DNA from: Dastarcus helophoroides
Lineage: Eukaryota; Arthropoda; Insecta; Coleoptera; Bothrideridae
Reading direction: 5' to 3'
Assembly: GCA_028583605.1 (NCBI GenBank)
Contig: CM053328.1
Span: 33,835,578 to 33,899,577 of the forward strand
DNA: 64,000 nucleotides
Numbering within the stretch: position 1 is the first letter of the stretch; each line of letters opens with the position of its first letter. The notes below the pieces were generated by a model. It saw nothing but the letters and a program-made list of their open reading frames with translations. It was not told the DNA's origin and made no database searches. Positions 1 through 11,149 of the stretch are shown piece after piece. Both the position numbers and the translations under genes were made by a program.

Positions 1-27
1 GAAGCGAAAACATGAATTAATTTTCAG

Positions 28-926
28 GGAGTGGAGAATTAGTCATGCTATCAGTCACCACTTGTACACAAACACTGTAAAAGATATGGAAGTTTCTATG
101 GTGGAACCATTCTTTTCTTTCTTGCCAATTAAGAAACCGCTTCATATCAAGTACTTTTCTTGGATTTATGGACCATTTTTGTATTCGATGGGTTTTCTTG
201 CGCACATGGTTCGAACGTAAGTTAAAATATTTTTAGCAACGTTACAAAAGTATTACTTAAGTAATTTTCTATACTAGTCCTGGCGTGATTTCATTTACTA
301 TGAAACGAATATTTTGTTGACTTTTCCTAGTTTCACTAACTACTTTTCTGTATTAGGTTACTATATAAAGGAAAGCATATAAACGTAGACTATTTCATTC
401 CATACGTAGTACCAATATTTCTATCCGTACTCACTGGCAAAGCAATGACACAATATTTGGTCATCTATATATACATTCTAATGGCATCTTCTATTCACTT
501 TGCCATTGTTGGTCTCACAGCTGCTCATCACCATCCCGAAATATTCCACGATGGAGACTGCCCAAGGTAAAAAACCTACAAATCATCCAAACCAATTCCT
601 CTTTACGATACATTTTCAGACCGAAGGAAGAATTGGATTGGGGTGTCTTCCAGTTGGACGCAGTCGCCGATCGAAAAGACGTTACTGGAAACCTATTTCG
701 AGTTTTGACCAGTTTTGGGGATCACGCTCTGCATCATCTGTTTCCGACTTTAGATCATGCCAAATTGGATTACCTCTATCCTACGTTTTTGGAGGTGTGT
801 GACAAATTTGGTGTCGATTGGAAGTTGCAAAATTCCATGCAATTGGTAAAGGGACATTACTTGCAGATAGCTCGTGATGTTCCTAATAAAACGCCACCTA
901 GACCAATGAAAAATGTCTGTTTGTGA
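28..926 (+). CDS. Cyt-b5-r: Cytochrome b5-related protein, C-terminal part (3 exons, 5' end outside window)
   Basis: Three exons join in frame: 28-216, 357-566 and 620-926, with AG acceptors before each and GTAAGT or GTAAAA donors after the first two; the stop is at 924-926. The product is the C-terminal half of a membrane fatty-acid-desaturase domain. Histidine clusters typical of the fold are visible: HAISHH in the first exon, AAHHHPEIFHDGD in the second, HALHH in the third. Hydrophobic stretches around YFIPYVVPIFLSVLTG and YLVIYIYILMASSIHFAIVG look like membrane segments. The C-terminus (PPRPMKNVCL) and overall pattern match insect cytochrome b5-related proteins, which combine a cytochrome b5 domain with a desaturase-like domain; the b5 part would lie upstream of the window. 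In Drosophila a muscle-expressed gene of this family lies next to Mhc, which agrees with this neighbourhood. Enzymatic activity is not shown by the sequence. Confidence 0.88.
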
Positions 927-2699
927 ACTGGGATATTTTAATTGTTATTTTATTTGTCATAAAATGTATTTTAGCTAATAAGACTTTACTTACCTCAAAT
1001 TATTTATACTCCATAAAGCAGGCCCGTAACCAGGGTTTTTTTTCGGGGGGGGGCTGCGATCCTTCTGCTGAAACTACCTAGTCTTTATTCTTAATGATAG
1101 ACCCTTATTGACCGAAATATATATATAAATATCACGTAGTCGCATTTCAAAAATTGTTTAGAAAATTGTCAACAAACCATAAAAATTTAAATATTTCCAA
1201 ACTGGGCCGAAGAAATGTTAAATAAATTGAAAAAAACATACCTAGTCTTTGTTTGCGTTTAGGTTAAAGCCCAGAAGCCACGGTCCAATACTACTTTACT
1301 ATTAATATTATTATTGTCTAACTCTTCTAACATTCTAACAAAGTAATTTAACAACAACTTTGCCTATTTGTTTTAATTTAATTTCCAAATAAAAGCAGAT
1401 GTGTGGGTAAGATGATAAAATTACTCGAAAGATATTCCTTTTCTAAAATTTATCTTTGACTTCTATAACCTGCAGTTTTGTCTGAAAAATGCCTATAGAA
1501 AGTGCTCTATTTAAAGACATAGTTTGAAGTCAGCTGGCAGAAAAACCTTTTTTTTAAATTTTTTTCAACTTTCAAATTCATAATTTCAACTTTTATTTCA
1601 AATTTAAAGTTTGCACCCGAACATTTAGAATTTGGATATTCTTTCTAAATTCTGGAAGATTAGATGTTTTTTTTTAAGTTCAAGTTTCGCGTCCAATTGT
1701 TTTTCTAACTGGCAACAACTTCAATTCCCACGTTTTTTATTTTGGGCAATTTTGGGAATTATTGTTGCTATGTGAATTTGCAATGTCGAAATGCATTTGA
1801 TTCTTCCGAATTTTGAAAAAAAGTTTTTGCTATAAAGTTCTTCATCGTTTTTTTGTAAGTTTTACCTTTAATCTCAAAATTTCGACCTTTTTTGGAAATT
1901 TTCAAATTGAATTAGGTTTTTTGCAAAATGCGAAGTATGTTAATACTTTTACTTCTTTTTCTCAAAATTCAAAGTTTAAAATCTTGGTATTTACTTCAAA
2001 CTCACAAATATTTTTTTAAACTTCGATTCTTTCTAGAAACCTAAAAATTTCGCTAAATTTTTTGTGAAAAACGTCAGATATCGAAATTCTGAACTTAATC
2101 TTGAGCTTTTTAAATTTGGAATTTTAATTCGAATTGTCCAGAAAAGTCTACATTTAGAGTGGACAAACTCTTTCTAAAAAAGTTTAATTACGCCCCTGTT
2201 TATACTTAAAAATAACCAAAATTCATTATTAAACATTTCTGAAAATATTAACTTTTTTAAAAACGTGAATTACCGAACAAAATTAGGATATGTTAATTCT
2301 TAATGTGACCTGTTCGAACTCGAACTTTTTAGTTTTTTAAATTCGAAATTTTAGAAATAAGTTGACATTTAGAATTACTCTCTAAATCCGAAGAAAAAAG
2401 AAGCCATAATTTTTGAAAAAAAAAAGATTTGAAGTCAAAATTTTCTAAAAAAATCTCTCATTTCCAAAAAATAAAATCTATTAACATAGACTATTAACAC
2501 TCAACATTTTGTCTTGAAACAAAAGTTCAAAAAATAAACTTTGATATTTCCTGAAACTTTTAGTGTTTTCTCAAAATGGTCAGGGGATTTTTTATAAATT
2601 AAATGTCTAGAAAGTCAGAATATTTTGAATTTTGAACCAGTGCTTATGTAAAAATTTTGAAAAATAAACTATTAGAGGGAGCAGGGAAACAAAGGGCGG
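927..2699. other. Intergenic, AT-rich; degenerate AAATTTCGA-type satellite from about 1550
   Basis: No gene is seen. An AATAAA at 1221-1226 could serve the upstream gene, but this is uncertain. From about 1550 to 2660 the sequence consists of T-rich stretches interrupted by AAATTTCGA or AATTTTGA words, the same degenerate satellite that fills 8.9-18.8 kb. Confidence 0.6.
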
Positions 2700-2822
2700 A
2701 AATAAAACAGCGACGTGTGCTCAGTTGCAGCAGTGAACAATACCAATAACGACGTTTATTTTAAAGTGCTACCAACTGTATCAAATAACAATAACAAAGA
2801 TGTATTGAGCTCATTACTAACA
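2700..2822 (-). repeat. Probable 3' LTR remnant of the Copia element
   Basis: Read on the minus strand, the Copia pol remnant is followed by a purine-rich GTGGGAG and then TGTTAGTAATGAGC. This is the usual polypurine tract followed by an LTR beginning with TG. The inner edge is therefore near 2822. The outer edge is not visible; 2700 is only where resemblance to unique sequence stops, and no second LTR was found in the window. Confidence 0.45.
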
Positions 2823-2925
2823 CTCCCACTAGCTCAATATCATAACTTAATAGTTACAAAAAAAAAATTAACTGTCAGTAACACGCATAATACCGAGATT
2901 ATCAATAAATTTAAGATGTTTCACA

Positions 2926-4884
2926 CTACTTAAACTTTTTGTCAAAACATCGGCTGGCATGTTTGCAGTTTCTAGATATTTGAGTTGAACCCATTTTTTT
3001 TGCAACCACATCTCTTGGAAAATGATGCTTTATATTAATATGTTTGCTTCTTTTATGGAATATGGAATTCATAGACAGCTTCTGTGCTCCCATATTATCA
3101 TTAAACAAAGTTATGCATTATTTTACACCAGTCAGCTCAAAAAATAGGTTCTTCGAAGCTTCAGACATAGCCATATATTCGGCTTCTGTGCTTGAAAGCG
3201 CTATAGTCTTCTGCTTTCTACTTTCCCATGAAATTGGACCACTAACAAAAGTAAAGCAGAAGCCTGTATACGACTTTCTATCAAAGGTATTGCTGCCCCA
3301 ATCGGCAGCAACATAACATTCAAGCGGTTTACCAGTTTTACCAAAACATAAACCATAATTTCTTGTACCTTTTAGGTATTTCAATATTCTCTTAGTATGT
3401 TTCCAATGAGTTTCTGTATAACAATTATTGAACTGGCTCAAATAACTAACAGCGTAAGAAATATCTGGTCTTGTTAACACTGATAGATACATGAGACCTC
3501 CTAGAAGTTGTTGATAAGGAAAGAATTTTTTGCATTCTACATCCTCACCTCTATCTAAACTTAACCCAGCTTCCATAGGAGTAGTTATAGTTTTACAAAC
3601 CACCATTCCGAATCTCTGTAAAAGTTAATCTATGTAATTACCCTGATCAAGTGAAATAGTATTGTTTTCCTTATCAGTTTTTACATTCATGCCCAAACAA
3701 TTTTTGACATCTCCTAAGTCCTTAATTTTGAACATTTTTCCTAATCTTATTTTCAAACAATCTGTTTCCTTATCATCGTTACCAAAAATAAAAAAATCAT
3801 CCACATAAATACAAACTATAGTTTTAAAGTTGTTTTCCATTTTTGTGTGAAGACAAGGTTCATACTGTGACTTTTTATATCCAAAATTTTGCAATAAACT
3901 ATCAACTTTCTCATACCATGATCTGGAAGATTGCTTTAGCCCATAAATGCCTTTTTTAAGCTTCAAAACTTTATTTTTACTGTCAGCAATCTCTAAACTT
4001 TCGGGTGTTTGCATATAAACATTTTCCTTCAGACCACCATTGAGAAAAGCCGTTGCTACATCTAAATGACAAATATTCAATGACAGTTTTTGAGACAAAG
4101 CAAATAATAGTCTTAATGTTGAGAGAAGCACTACCGGTGAAAATGTCTCATTAAAGTCGATCCCAGCTTTCTGTGTGAAACCTTTCGCCACAAGCCGCGC
4201 ACGATACTGCACATTTCCTTCATGATCAATTTTTCGCTTGAAAACCCACTTGTTTTTCACTACTGTTTTGCCTCGAGAATCGCTTACCACCTCCCATGCT
4301 TCATTGTCTGCAAAAGATTGTAGCTCCTCCTGCATGGCTGACATCCACTTGTCCCCATCACCTCTAGACAGAGCTTCCTCAACAGTTGCTGGATCCAGAT
4401 TAGTATCCACACACAGGTAAGTTATATATTCATCATCTCTTTTAGGTTTAGGTACTCGCTGCGATCTTCTTACACTTTCAGGCGTATCCACCATGACGTC
4501 AGGTAAGTATTCATCGTCACTTTCATCATCTTGCTCAGAAAAATAACTGCTGATTATCTCATCTGCTTCACAGGATTCTACCTCTTTTGAAATGTCACCT
4601 CCCACTGAAACTGACTTCTCTTGTATTTCACACACAGGTACTTTGGATTCAAACATGGTTTCTTCTATCACCACATCTCTTCTGACTATGATCTTCTTTT
4701 CTTCGGGATCATACAATCTGTAACCCTTGATGTGATCACTAAAACCAACTAGAATCATCTTTTTTGACTTCTTGTCCCATTTAAGCCTTTTCTGCTTTGG
4801 GATTAGTGTCATGGCCTTGCTGCCAAAAAATCTTATGCTACTTACATCAGGTTTTCTACCGTGCCAGCCCCCTGCCCCTCCCAC
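2926..4884 (-). pseudogene. Ty1/Copia pol fossil: reverse transcriptase and RNase H, 5'-truncated
   Basis: The minus strand encodes the end of a Copia polyprotein: post-integrase segment (KAMTLIPKQKRLKWDKKSKK), RVT_2 reverse transcriptase with ARLVAKGFTQ, NETFSPV and the catalytic YVDDFFIFG, then an RNase H with LSSTEAEYMA and the tail FNDNMGAQKLS...FHKRSKHI. The frame is broken by a TAA at 3625-3627, another TAA at 3118-3120 and a frameshift in the A-run near 2993-3001. Gag, protease and integrase are absent; homology ends near 4884, so the copy is 5'-truncated and dead. It sits between Cyt-b5-r and the unknown gene. Confidence 0.9.
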
Positions 4885-4942
4885 TGGTTATGGGCCTGCC
4901 ATAAAGCTAGTTAACGCTTATTGAATACATATTGAATTTTAA

Positions 4943-5117
4943 TGGAACGGGATGGTCCTTGATTACATTCAAAAATTGAATTACAAATCTTGTTCCCTGA
5001 AATCAAAAAAGATTAAGAAACACGTACCTCTCTGAGGATGATAGGTTGGCTATCGAAACGGGTTATAACAACCTTTGTTGTGTTTTTTAATTTTTATTGG
5101 TTTCAAGAGACAAGATT
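4943..5117. repeat. Fold-back repeat copy 1 (complete left end, truncated right arm)
   Basis: The left arm starts with a diverged form of the family end (GGAACGGGATGGTCC) and runs through TTGTTCCCTGAAATCAA. The right arm carries AACCTTTGTTGTGTTTTTTAA and GGTTTCAAGAGACAAGATT, then stops abruptly at the LINE sequence. The plus strand at 5027-5068 holds a hammerhead-like core: CTGAGGA, a GATAG/CTATC stem, then CGAAAC. Confidence 0.75.
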
Positions 5118-5878
5118 CGGAGTCGGAAGTCGAGATTCTCAAATATCTGGAGAAGAATAGGATCATCTCGGACAGGCAAAACGGTTTTAGACAACAATGC
5201 TCGACTGGCGATCTACTGACATATGTTACTCATATCTGTAACTCAGCTATGGAAAACATGATCATGCTAGGATTATGGCGTTGGATATCTAAAAAGGCCT
5301 TCGACAGAGTCTGGCACCGATCTCTTCTCGCCAAAATTAACATCTTATGATCTTCCTCCTGGACCCTGTCATTTGATATTCAATTTTACGGCTGACAGAT
5401 CTCTTAAGGTCGTCGTCGATGGCATCTCATCTCACACTTTTGTGATTAATGAAGGGGTACTTCGTATTTCGCCAGCAGAACTTGCATTTTTCAAGCGCAC
5501 TAATCTAAAAATATTAGCAAAAGATGCATCGACGTCATCTGCATTGAGATTCAAATCGATATCAATTTGAATCTCCCCCCTTTCCCCTACTACCATGGGA
5601 GATGCTTGCAGGAACTAATAGGATTGATCTCTACAAGAAGGGCAAGATTTTCGAGGCATGCAAGACAGTCGGAGACAGCAAATTCCTGTGCGGTCTAGCT
5701 TGCCACAGTTAGGACTCTGTCTACGGAGACTCTTTTTTCTATAGAACTTCCAAACTATGGGACTCGTTACGGAAGGGAATTTTACCCAAAAATTACAACC
5801 TATCCTTGTTTAAGAAGGCGCTTCATTGCCATCTATCCTTGTTTCCGCATCCTACTCGCAGTGCTTTAAAGACATAAT
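5118..5878 (+). mobile_element. Non-LTR retrotransposon (LINE) fragment, copy 1
   Basis: Translated pieces carry reverse transcriptase text: KNRIISDRQNGFRQQCSTGD, a decayed D-x-SKAFDRVWHRSLLAKI and FTADRSLKVVVDGISSHTF. The 3' part (about 5594-5878) is clearly related to the tail of the element at 19205-20300, ending KNYNLSLFKKALHCHLSLFP. Multiple frameshifts and an internal deletion between RT motifs and tail show it is inactive. The family looks Jockey-like, but the clade is not certain. Confidence 0.8.
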
Positions 5879-5924
5879 TGGAAGTGGATTTAACTTTTAA
5901 AAAAAGTAAAGATAATATGAACTT

Positions 5925-5930
5925 TTTATT
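5925..5930 (-). terminator. Polyadenylation signal of the unknown minus-strand gene
   Basis: AATAAA on the minus strand, about 55 bases past the stop codon at 5985-5987. Its position supports the coding call upstream. Confidence 0.55.
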
Positions 5931-5984
5931 GTAAATTTATGTTTAAAATATATAAATAATTCAGTTTTTGTAACTGATTAAAAC

Positions 5985-8890
5985 TCAGTCTTTTATATCC
6001 TTGATATAATTTGCCAAAATCGATTGACTTTTATCATAATGATTTTCCAACTCATCACTTTCCTCGTTTGCTGAATGATTAATCGAATTGAATTCATCGG
6101 TACTAATCGAGTTATATTCGGAACCACTTGACTGAATAGCACTTTGAAAACTATCAAAATTGTCCCCCATGTTGTCATCCGACAAAGCTTCATATCGTTT
6201 AATTTTATCAACGATCCTCGATTCGTCCACATCCTCCACATTTTCCAAAATATCACCACTTTCACATTCTCTAAAAATTGGCGTAATCAAAATAACTTCC
6301 TCGTGCGAATTCGCACGTGCAAGCTTTTCATATTCCTGGATGCGCCTCGAAACTGGTTCCAGATCATCCACAACTTCCTCAACTTCGTCAAAATCATCCG
6401 AGGTCTCATTCAACGTTCCACAGTTACCAACTTCGAGTATTAATACTTCGTTTTTCGAGGGTACATAAATTTGGGTATCGGTGGAAGACATCGAGCTGGA
6501 ACTGGACTCGGATACACCATTTTCTCGGGGTAGACTCTCGAATTGTCGAATTCTGTCTTTGACGTGAATGAATTCGTCGTCTTCTGTGGAACTGTGATCG
6601 ATAATGGTCGATTTTACATCATTTAGTTTCTACATCTGTGGAACTGTGATCGATAATGATCGATTTTACATCTTTGGTTTCTACATCTGCGGAATTATGA
6701 TCGATAATGGTCGACTTTACATCTTTGGTTTCTATATCTGAGCTACCACTGTAAGTACGACGGAAACCTGTGCTGTGGAGAATACCTCGTTTCATTTGGG
6801 ATAATTTGACGCGGTATTTGTAATCGGGGGAATGTTCAAAATCTTCTTTAGCTTTTGAGTAAGGTATGTATTTGCTGCAGGTTTTCTGACCGATGAAAAC
6901 ATTTAAGGATTCATTGGAAACGGCGTTGGATAGACCAGTTTGAGTATTATTACTTTTTTGTTCGAAAAAATCTTTCAAATTTTTAACCGATTTTGTGCGT
7001 TCTAAATCACTCTTCGATTTAGATTCTTCTAGTGTGGACTTTCTCAAATCCACATCACTTCGATATGAATTTAACTGATTCTGTTTAATTATTTTCATTA
7101 ATCTCGATTTTTCTGGTAACTCGTTTTCGTCATCTGGTAACATGTCATTTAACTTTTTAAAATAGCCTTGTATTAAATGAATTAGTTCCTTTTTCTTCTT
7201 GGGGTCAAGCTCATCATTTTCGGCACTGACGATCTCAGCCAGAATTTTCATTAATTTGTCCTGGAACTGCACATGTTTATACTTGCAATAGATATTGTAT
7301 TCTGATAAATTTTTCTTCAGTTTTTGAAGCTGTTCTTGGGGGTAGCTAAGTTGTAAAGGGAAGAATTTTTTTAAGGATGTTGAGGTCAAACTTGAATGGG
7401 ATTTACTTGGCTTCAATGCGTAGAATCCTTCATGGCTTTCTCGATGTACAGATGATTGCTCAAAAATCGATATTATATCTCGCACGTTCAACGGGCTGAA
7501 AGATTCCATTTTCATATGTGGGTAACTGCAAAAAAATGTTATAGTATTTGTTAAATATTGGACTAGTAATAATTGTAGTTGTAAAATTGTAAAAGAACCT
7601 TAAGCCGACCTTAATGCGTGGATATTTATTTGTAAATTAAGATAACATAATTACTAATTTGACAGCAATTGCTCAGGCAATTAGTTCTTGCTAAGCCTAG
7701 AAATTTTTGGAAATATAGTCCTAATAGATTTAGCAAAACTTCACAGAACTTTTTTAAACTTGTTTTTATTATTTCATTAATTTTAAACAGGTATGAAATT
7801 CATCAAAAAATTGAAGTAGCAAGTAACAAATTAGCTTTTTTTTTAAATTGGAATATAAAAATTGTCCCCTGAAACCAAGAAAGATTAAAAAACACAACAA
7901 AGGTTGCTCTAACAGCCAAACTATCATCTTCAGAGAGACACAGTATTTCCACCGAGTAGTACTCTGTGGTATCTCTCTGTAGATGATAGCTTGACTTATC
8001 GAAATGAGTTAGAGCAACCTTTGTTGTGTTTTTTAATCTTTCTTGGTTTCAGGGGACAAGATTTGTATTTCAATTTTTGAAGATAACCAAGGACCAGTCC
8101 GTTTCACCAAAAAAAAAATATATTTTTTTTGGCAATTCAACACGAAATTATAATTACTTAGTTTTTCATTAAAATGTTTACGGCCACGTTTTGTAATGCC
8201 TAATAATCTAATTGTTGAAATAAATGAAATTGAATATTTTTTCAAAACGTTAGCCTAAAAATGTGAATGAAATACTGAACACCTAATTAAAACAAAACTG
8301 CTTGAGAATGTAGTCGAACATTTCAAAGCAAATTTTTAAATAGGGGTTTTTCTGGACTAACTAATTTTAAAATTTCATATTATAATATGTGAAAATAGTA
8401 ATAATTACCTCTTAAATTGTTCATTTAATTTCACCTGTCACAATAGTTTTACAACAAAATTGGCGAAATGTATTGCAATACATACTTATCTACAGTCGAT
8501 GATAAATTAATATCAAGATAATTGAAATGATAAATTTCTAAATATATTGATGTAATCTAATTGTTTACCAGCGATTAACAAACAACACAATTTTTAATTT
8601 TATTTGTACATAACATTTAAAACAAAACCTTTAGCAAGGAAACCGAATGTGAAGAAAATTATTGAAATAATAGTTATTAAAAAGATGGAAACTGAAATAA
8701 ATTACACCAGTAGGTGTACAACTTTAAATTGTACAACGATGTAAATAAATACGTATGTAAAAATGAATTTTGTGTTGTAAATTTTGATAATAATTAGTTT
8801 ATACCGTGCTTTTACTGAAGTAAAAGCTTCTTTAGGTGCGTTGAGATATTTTGGATAGGGGTTAAACGTATGGTTTCGCGTCACCAACAT
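5985..8890 (-). CDS. Unrecognised charged protein, two exons, one single-base frameshift
   Basis: Exon 1 is 8805-8890, starting MLVTRNHTFNPYPKYLNAPK and ending in phase 2 at a GTATAA donor. Exon 2 is 5985-7525, after a TTTTTTTGCAG acceptor. The split codon gives Arg and the reading frame continues YPHMKMESFSPLNVRDI. The frame is interrupted only at 6621, where one extra base creates a stop inside a 51-bp repeat unit. Without that base the protein would be about 541 residues. It has a Lys/Glu-rich, probably helical middle part (ILAEIVSAENDELDPKKKKE), a Ser-rich segment, three 17-residue repeats, and an acidic C-terminus ending ANYIKDIKD. I do not recognise the family. No signal peptide or membrane segment is seen. 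A fold-back repeat and satellite lie in the intron. It could be an intact gene with a sequencing error, or a young pseudogene. Confidence 0.65.
6585..6738 (-). repeat. Coding minisatellite, three 51-bp units (17 residues each)
   Basis: Units at 6688-6738, 6637-6687 and 6585-6636 each encode a version of D(I/V)ETKDVKS(T/I)IIDH(N/S)S(A/T). The third unit is 52 bases long because of the extra base at 6621, which shifts the frame. Confidence 0.85.
7848..8109. repeat. Fold-back repeat copy 2
   Basis: Two near-complementary arms: TTGTCCCCTGAAACCAAGAA at about 7862 and the mirrored TTCTTGGTTTCAGGGGACAA ending at 8060. The right end continues through AAGATAACCAAGGACCAGTC to TTTCACCA. It lies in the intron of the unknown gene. 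The hammerhead-like core is damaged in both arms: CTGTAGA on the plus side, and loss of the GAAAC part on the other. Confidence 0.85.
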
Positions 8891-10052
8891 GCTCTAATAT
8901 TAGCTAGAATATTTTACTGTTAACATTAGGGCACGCTGGTGAACCTAGCTTAACATAACCTAATGTGACCCTTTAATTTTAAAATCAATATTCAGAGTTT
9001 AAAAGCCATGTTTTTAAATTTTGCTAATATTTCAGTTGTTCCTTTGATATCTCGATTAATATCTAACATTCTCTCAGAATTAAGATGAAGTCCTCTCTGG
9101 ATTCTAATGATGAAGTTCTCTTTTTTCTATTTCAAAACTTATTTTTCAATTTCAGCAATTTTTAAAAAGTTTAATTTAATTTTGACTTACAATTTGCAAC
9201 GTTTTATTGTGGTTATACCTTTGTAGCACTATTTTTATTTTGGAGTTTAAAGTACGAATTTAAAAACGACAATTTTCAAGTGTTTTCTCAAAATTTTAAT
9301 TTAAATTGATCTTTTTCTTTTTGCCATTTCTTAATCAAACTTATTGCATAAAATATTTCAACCCGAAAATAAACTCAACTCAAAATAAAATAAATATATT
9401 CAGCAAACGAATTCTGATCTATTCTTAAAATGGACCTAGTTTTCGAAATTCTGAAAAAATTGGACTTTGAGAACTTCCCAAATTTTACTTTGTCCTTGCA
9501 AATTTGATCTTTTTCTGGCAATTCTGATCCTTTTCTTGACGCCTTGATTTTTTTTCTTGAAATATTGCATTTTTTTATAATTCGCTTTTGCTTTTTTGAA
9601 ATTTCGATTTTTTTAAGAAATTTGCCTTTTCTGAAATTCATGCCCCTGTCTCAACTTTCTCCTTGAAACTCGTATTTTTCTGAAAATTTTGATTTTTTCC
9701 AAAATTCGCCTTTCTCATGATGAGTTTTCTCCAAATTTGACTATGTTTTCTTAAAATTTTACATTCAACGAGAAATGTTCATTTTTCTTTTCTCAAAATT
9801 TCGTATTTTGTTCGAAATTCATTTATTCTTTGGATTTCGACTGTATATTTTTTTTCATACTTTGCCTTTTTTGATTTCGACTTTATTCGAAAAAATTAGC
9901 TTTCTTGACTTCCTGTGCAAAAATTTAATTTTTTTTCTCGAAATTTGTCTTTTTTCTCGAAATTTCGATAAGTTTTTAAAATTATCTTTTTTTACATTTC
10001 GACTTTATTCGCACAATTCAATTTTTTTTTCTTGAAATTGAAATTTTTTCTT

Positions 10053-10365
10053 TATTTCTAAGTTTTTTTTGAAATTTCGATCGTTTTTGTTTGAGATTTT
10101 GCCTTTTTTCTTAGGATTGGCTTTTTTTCTGAAAACTTCGACCTTTTCAAATTTACAGAAATTTTGACTGGATTCTTAAGGTTTGGCTTTTTTGAAGTTT
10201 TTTCTCTATTTCTAAGTTTTTTTTGAAATTTCGATCGTTTTGGTTTGAGATTTTGCCTTTTTTCTTAACATTGGTTTTTTTTCTGAAAACTTCGACCTTT
10301 TCAAATCTGAATTTACAGAAATTTTGACTGGATTCTTAAGGTTTGGCTTTTTTGAAGTTTTTTCT
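10053..10365. repeat. 154-bp tandem duplication inside the satellite
   Basis: Two copies beginning TATTTCTAAG at 10053 and 10207, each passing through TTTTGACTGGATTCTTAAGG. They differ by few substitutions and a small indel, so the duplication is much younger than the surrounding satellite. Confidence 0.85.
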
Positions 10366-11149
10366 CTTGGACTCAAACATCTCTAGAAATGTTGACTTAT
10401 TTATCAAAATTTATTTTCTTCGAAATTTTAAATTATTTTCCAAAGTTTTATACTTTAAAATGAAATTACACAAATTATCTTTTTTCCAAGTGCCTCCTTT
10501 TTTTATATTCATTTTTTTTAGAAAGATGACTTTCCAGGAAAGATTTTCTTTTAGAAACGTTAATTTTTCCTCGAAAGTGGCTTCCTTTATACAGTAATAA
10601 ATGAAATTTTATTTTGCAAGAAGGCACCAACCCACAAAAACATAAAACATCAGTAGAGAAGTTATATACATGGGCAGGATTTTGTTCAGGAAGAGGAAAG
10701 AATATTTTTGAAAAATTGAGAAAAAAAGAAAATCTTAAAACGTTCTGGTTGAGTATATGTATATTTTCCTTAAACTACATGAACTGTATTTTCAGATTTA
10801 CTTTGAAATTTAAAAATATAACCGAACTTTGCGAAAACAGTCAAAAAATTGAATCTAAAATAAAAACCGAACCTTTCTGAAAACTTCTAAAACTATCGAA
10901 ATTTCGAAAAATAACGCTTTTTGAAAAATACCGTCGAAATGTCAAGAAAAAGGTCGAAATCTTTTGAATAAAAATGAACATGTTTTGAAGTGCGAGTCAA
11001 AATTTCCATAATAAGACAAATTTTGAGAAACAGGAAATTTTTGGAAATTTAAATTAAAAACACAATTCAGAAAAAACTCAATATTAAAAAAAGTTCAATT
11101 TTGAGAGAAAAAAGTGAAATAAAGTTATAATTTCGAAAGCCACGAATTT

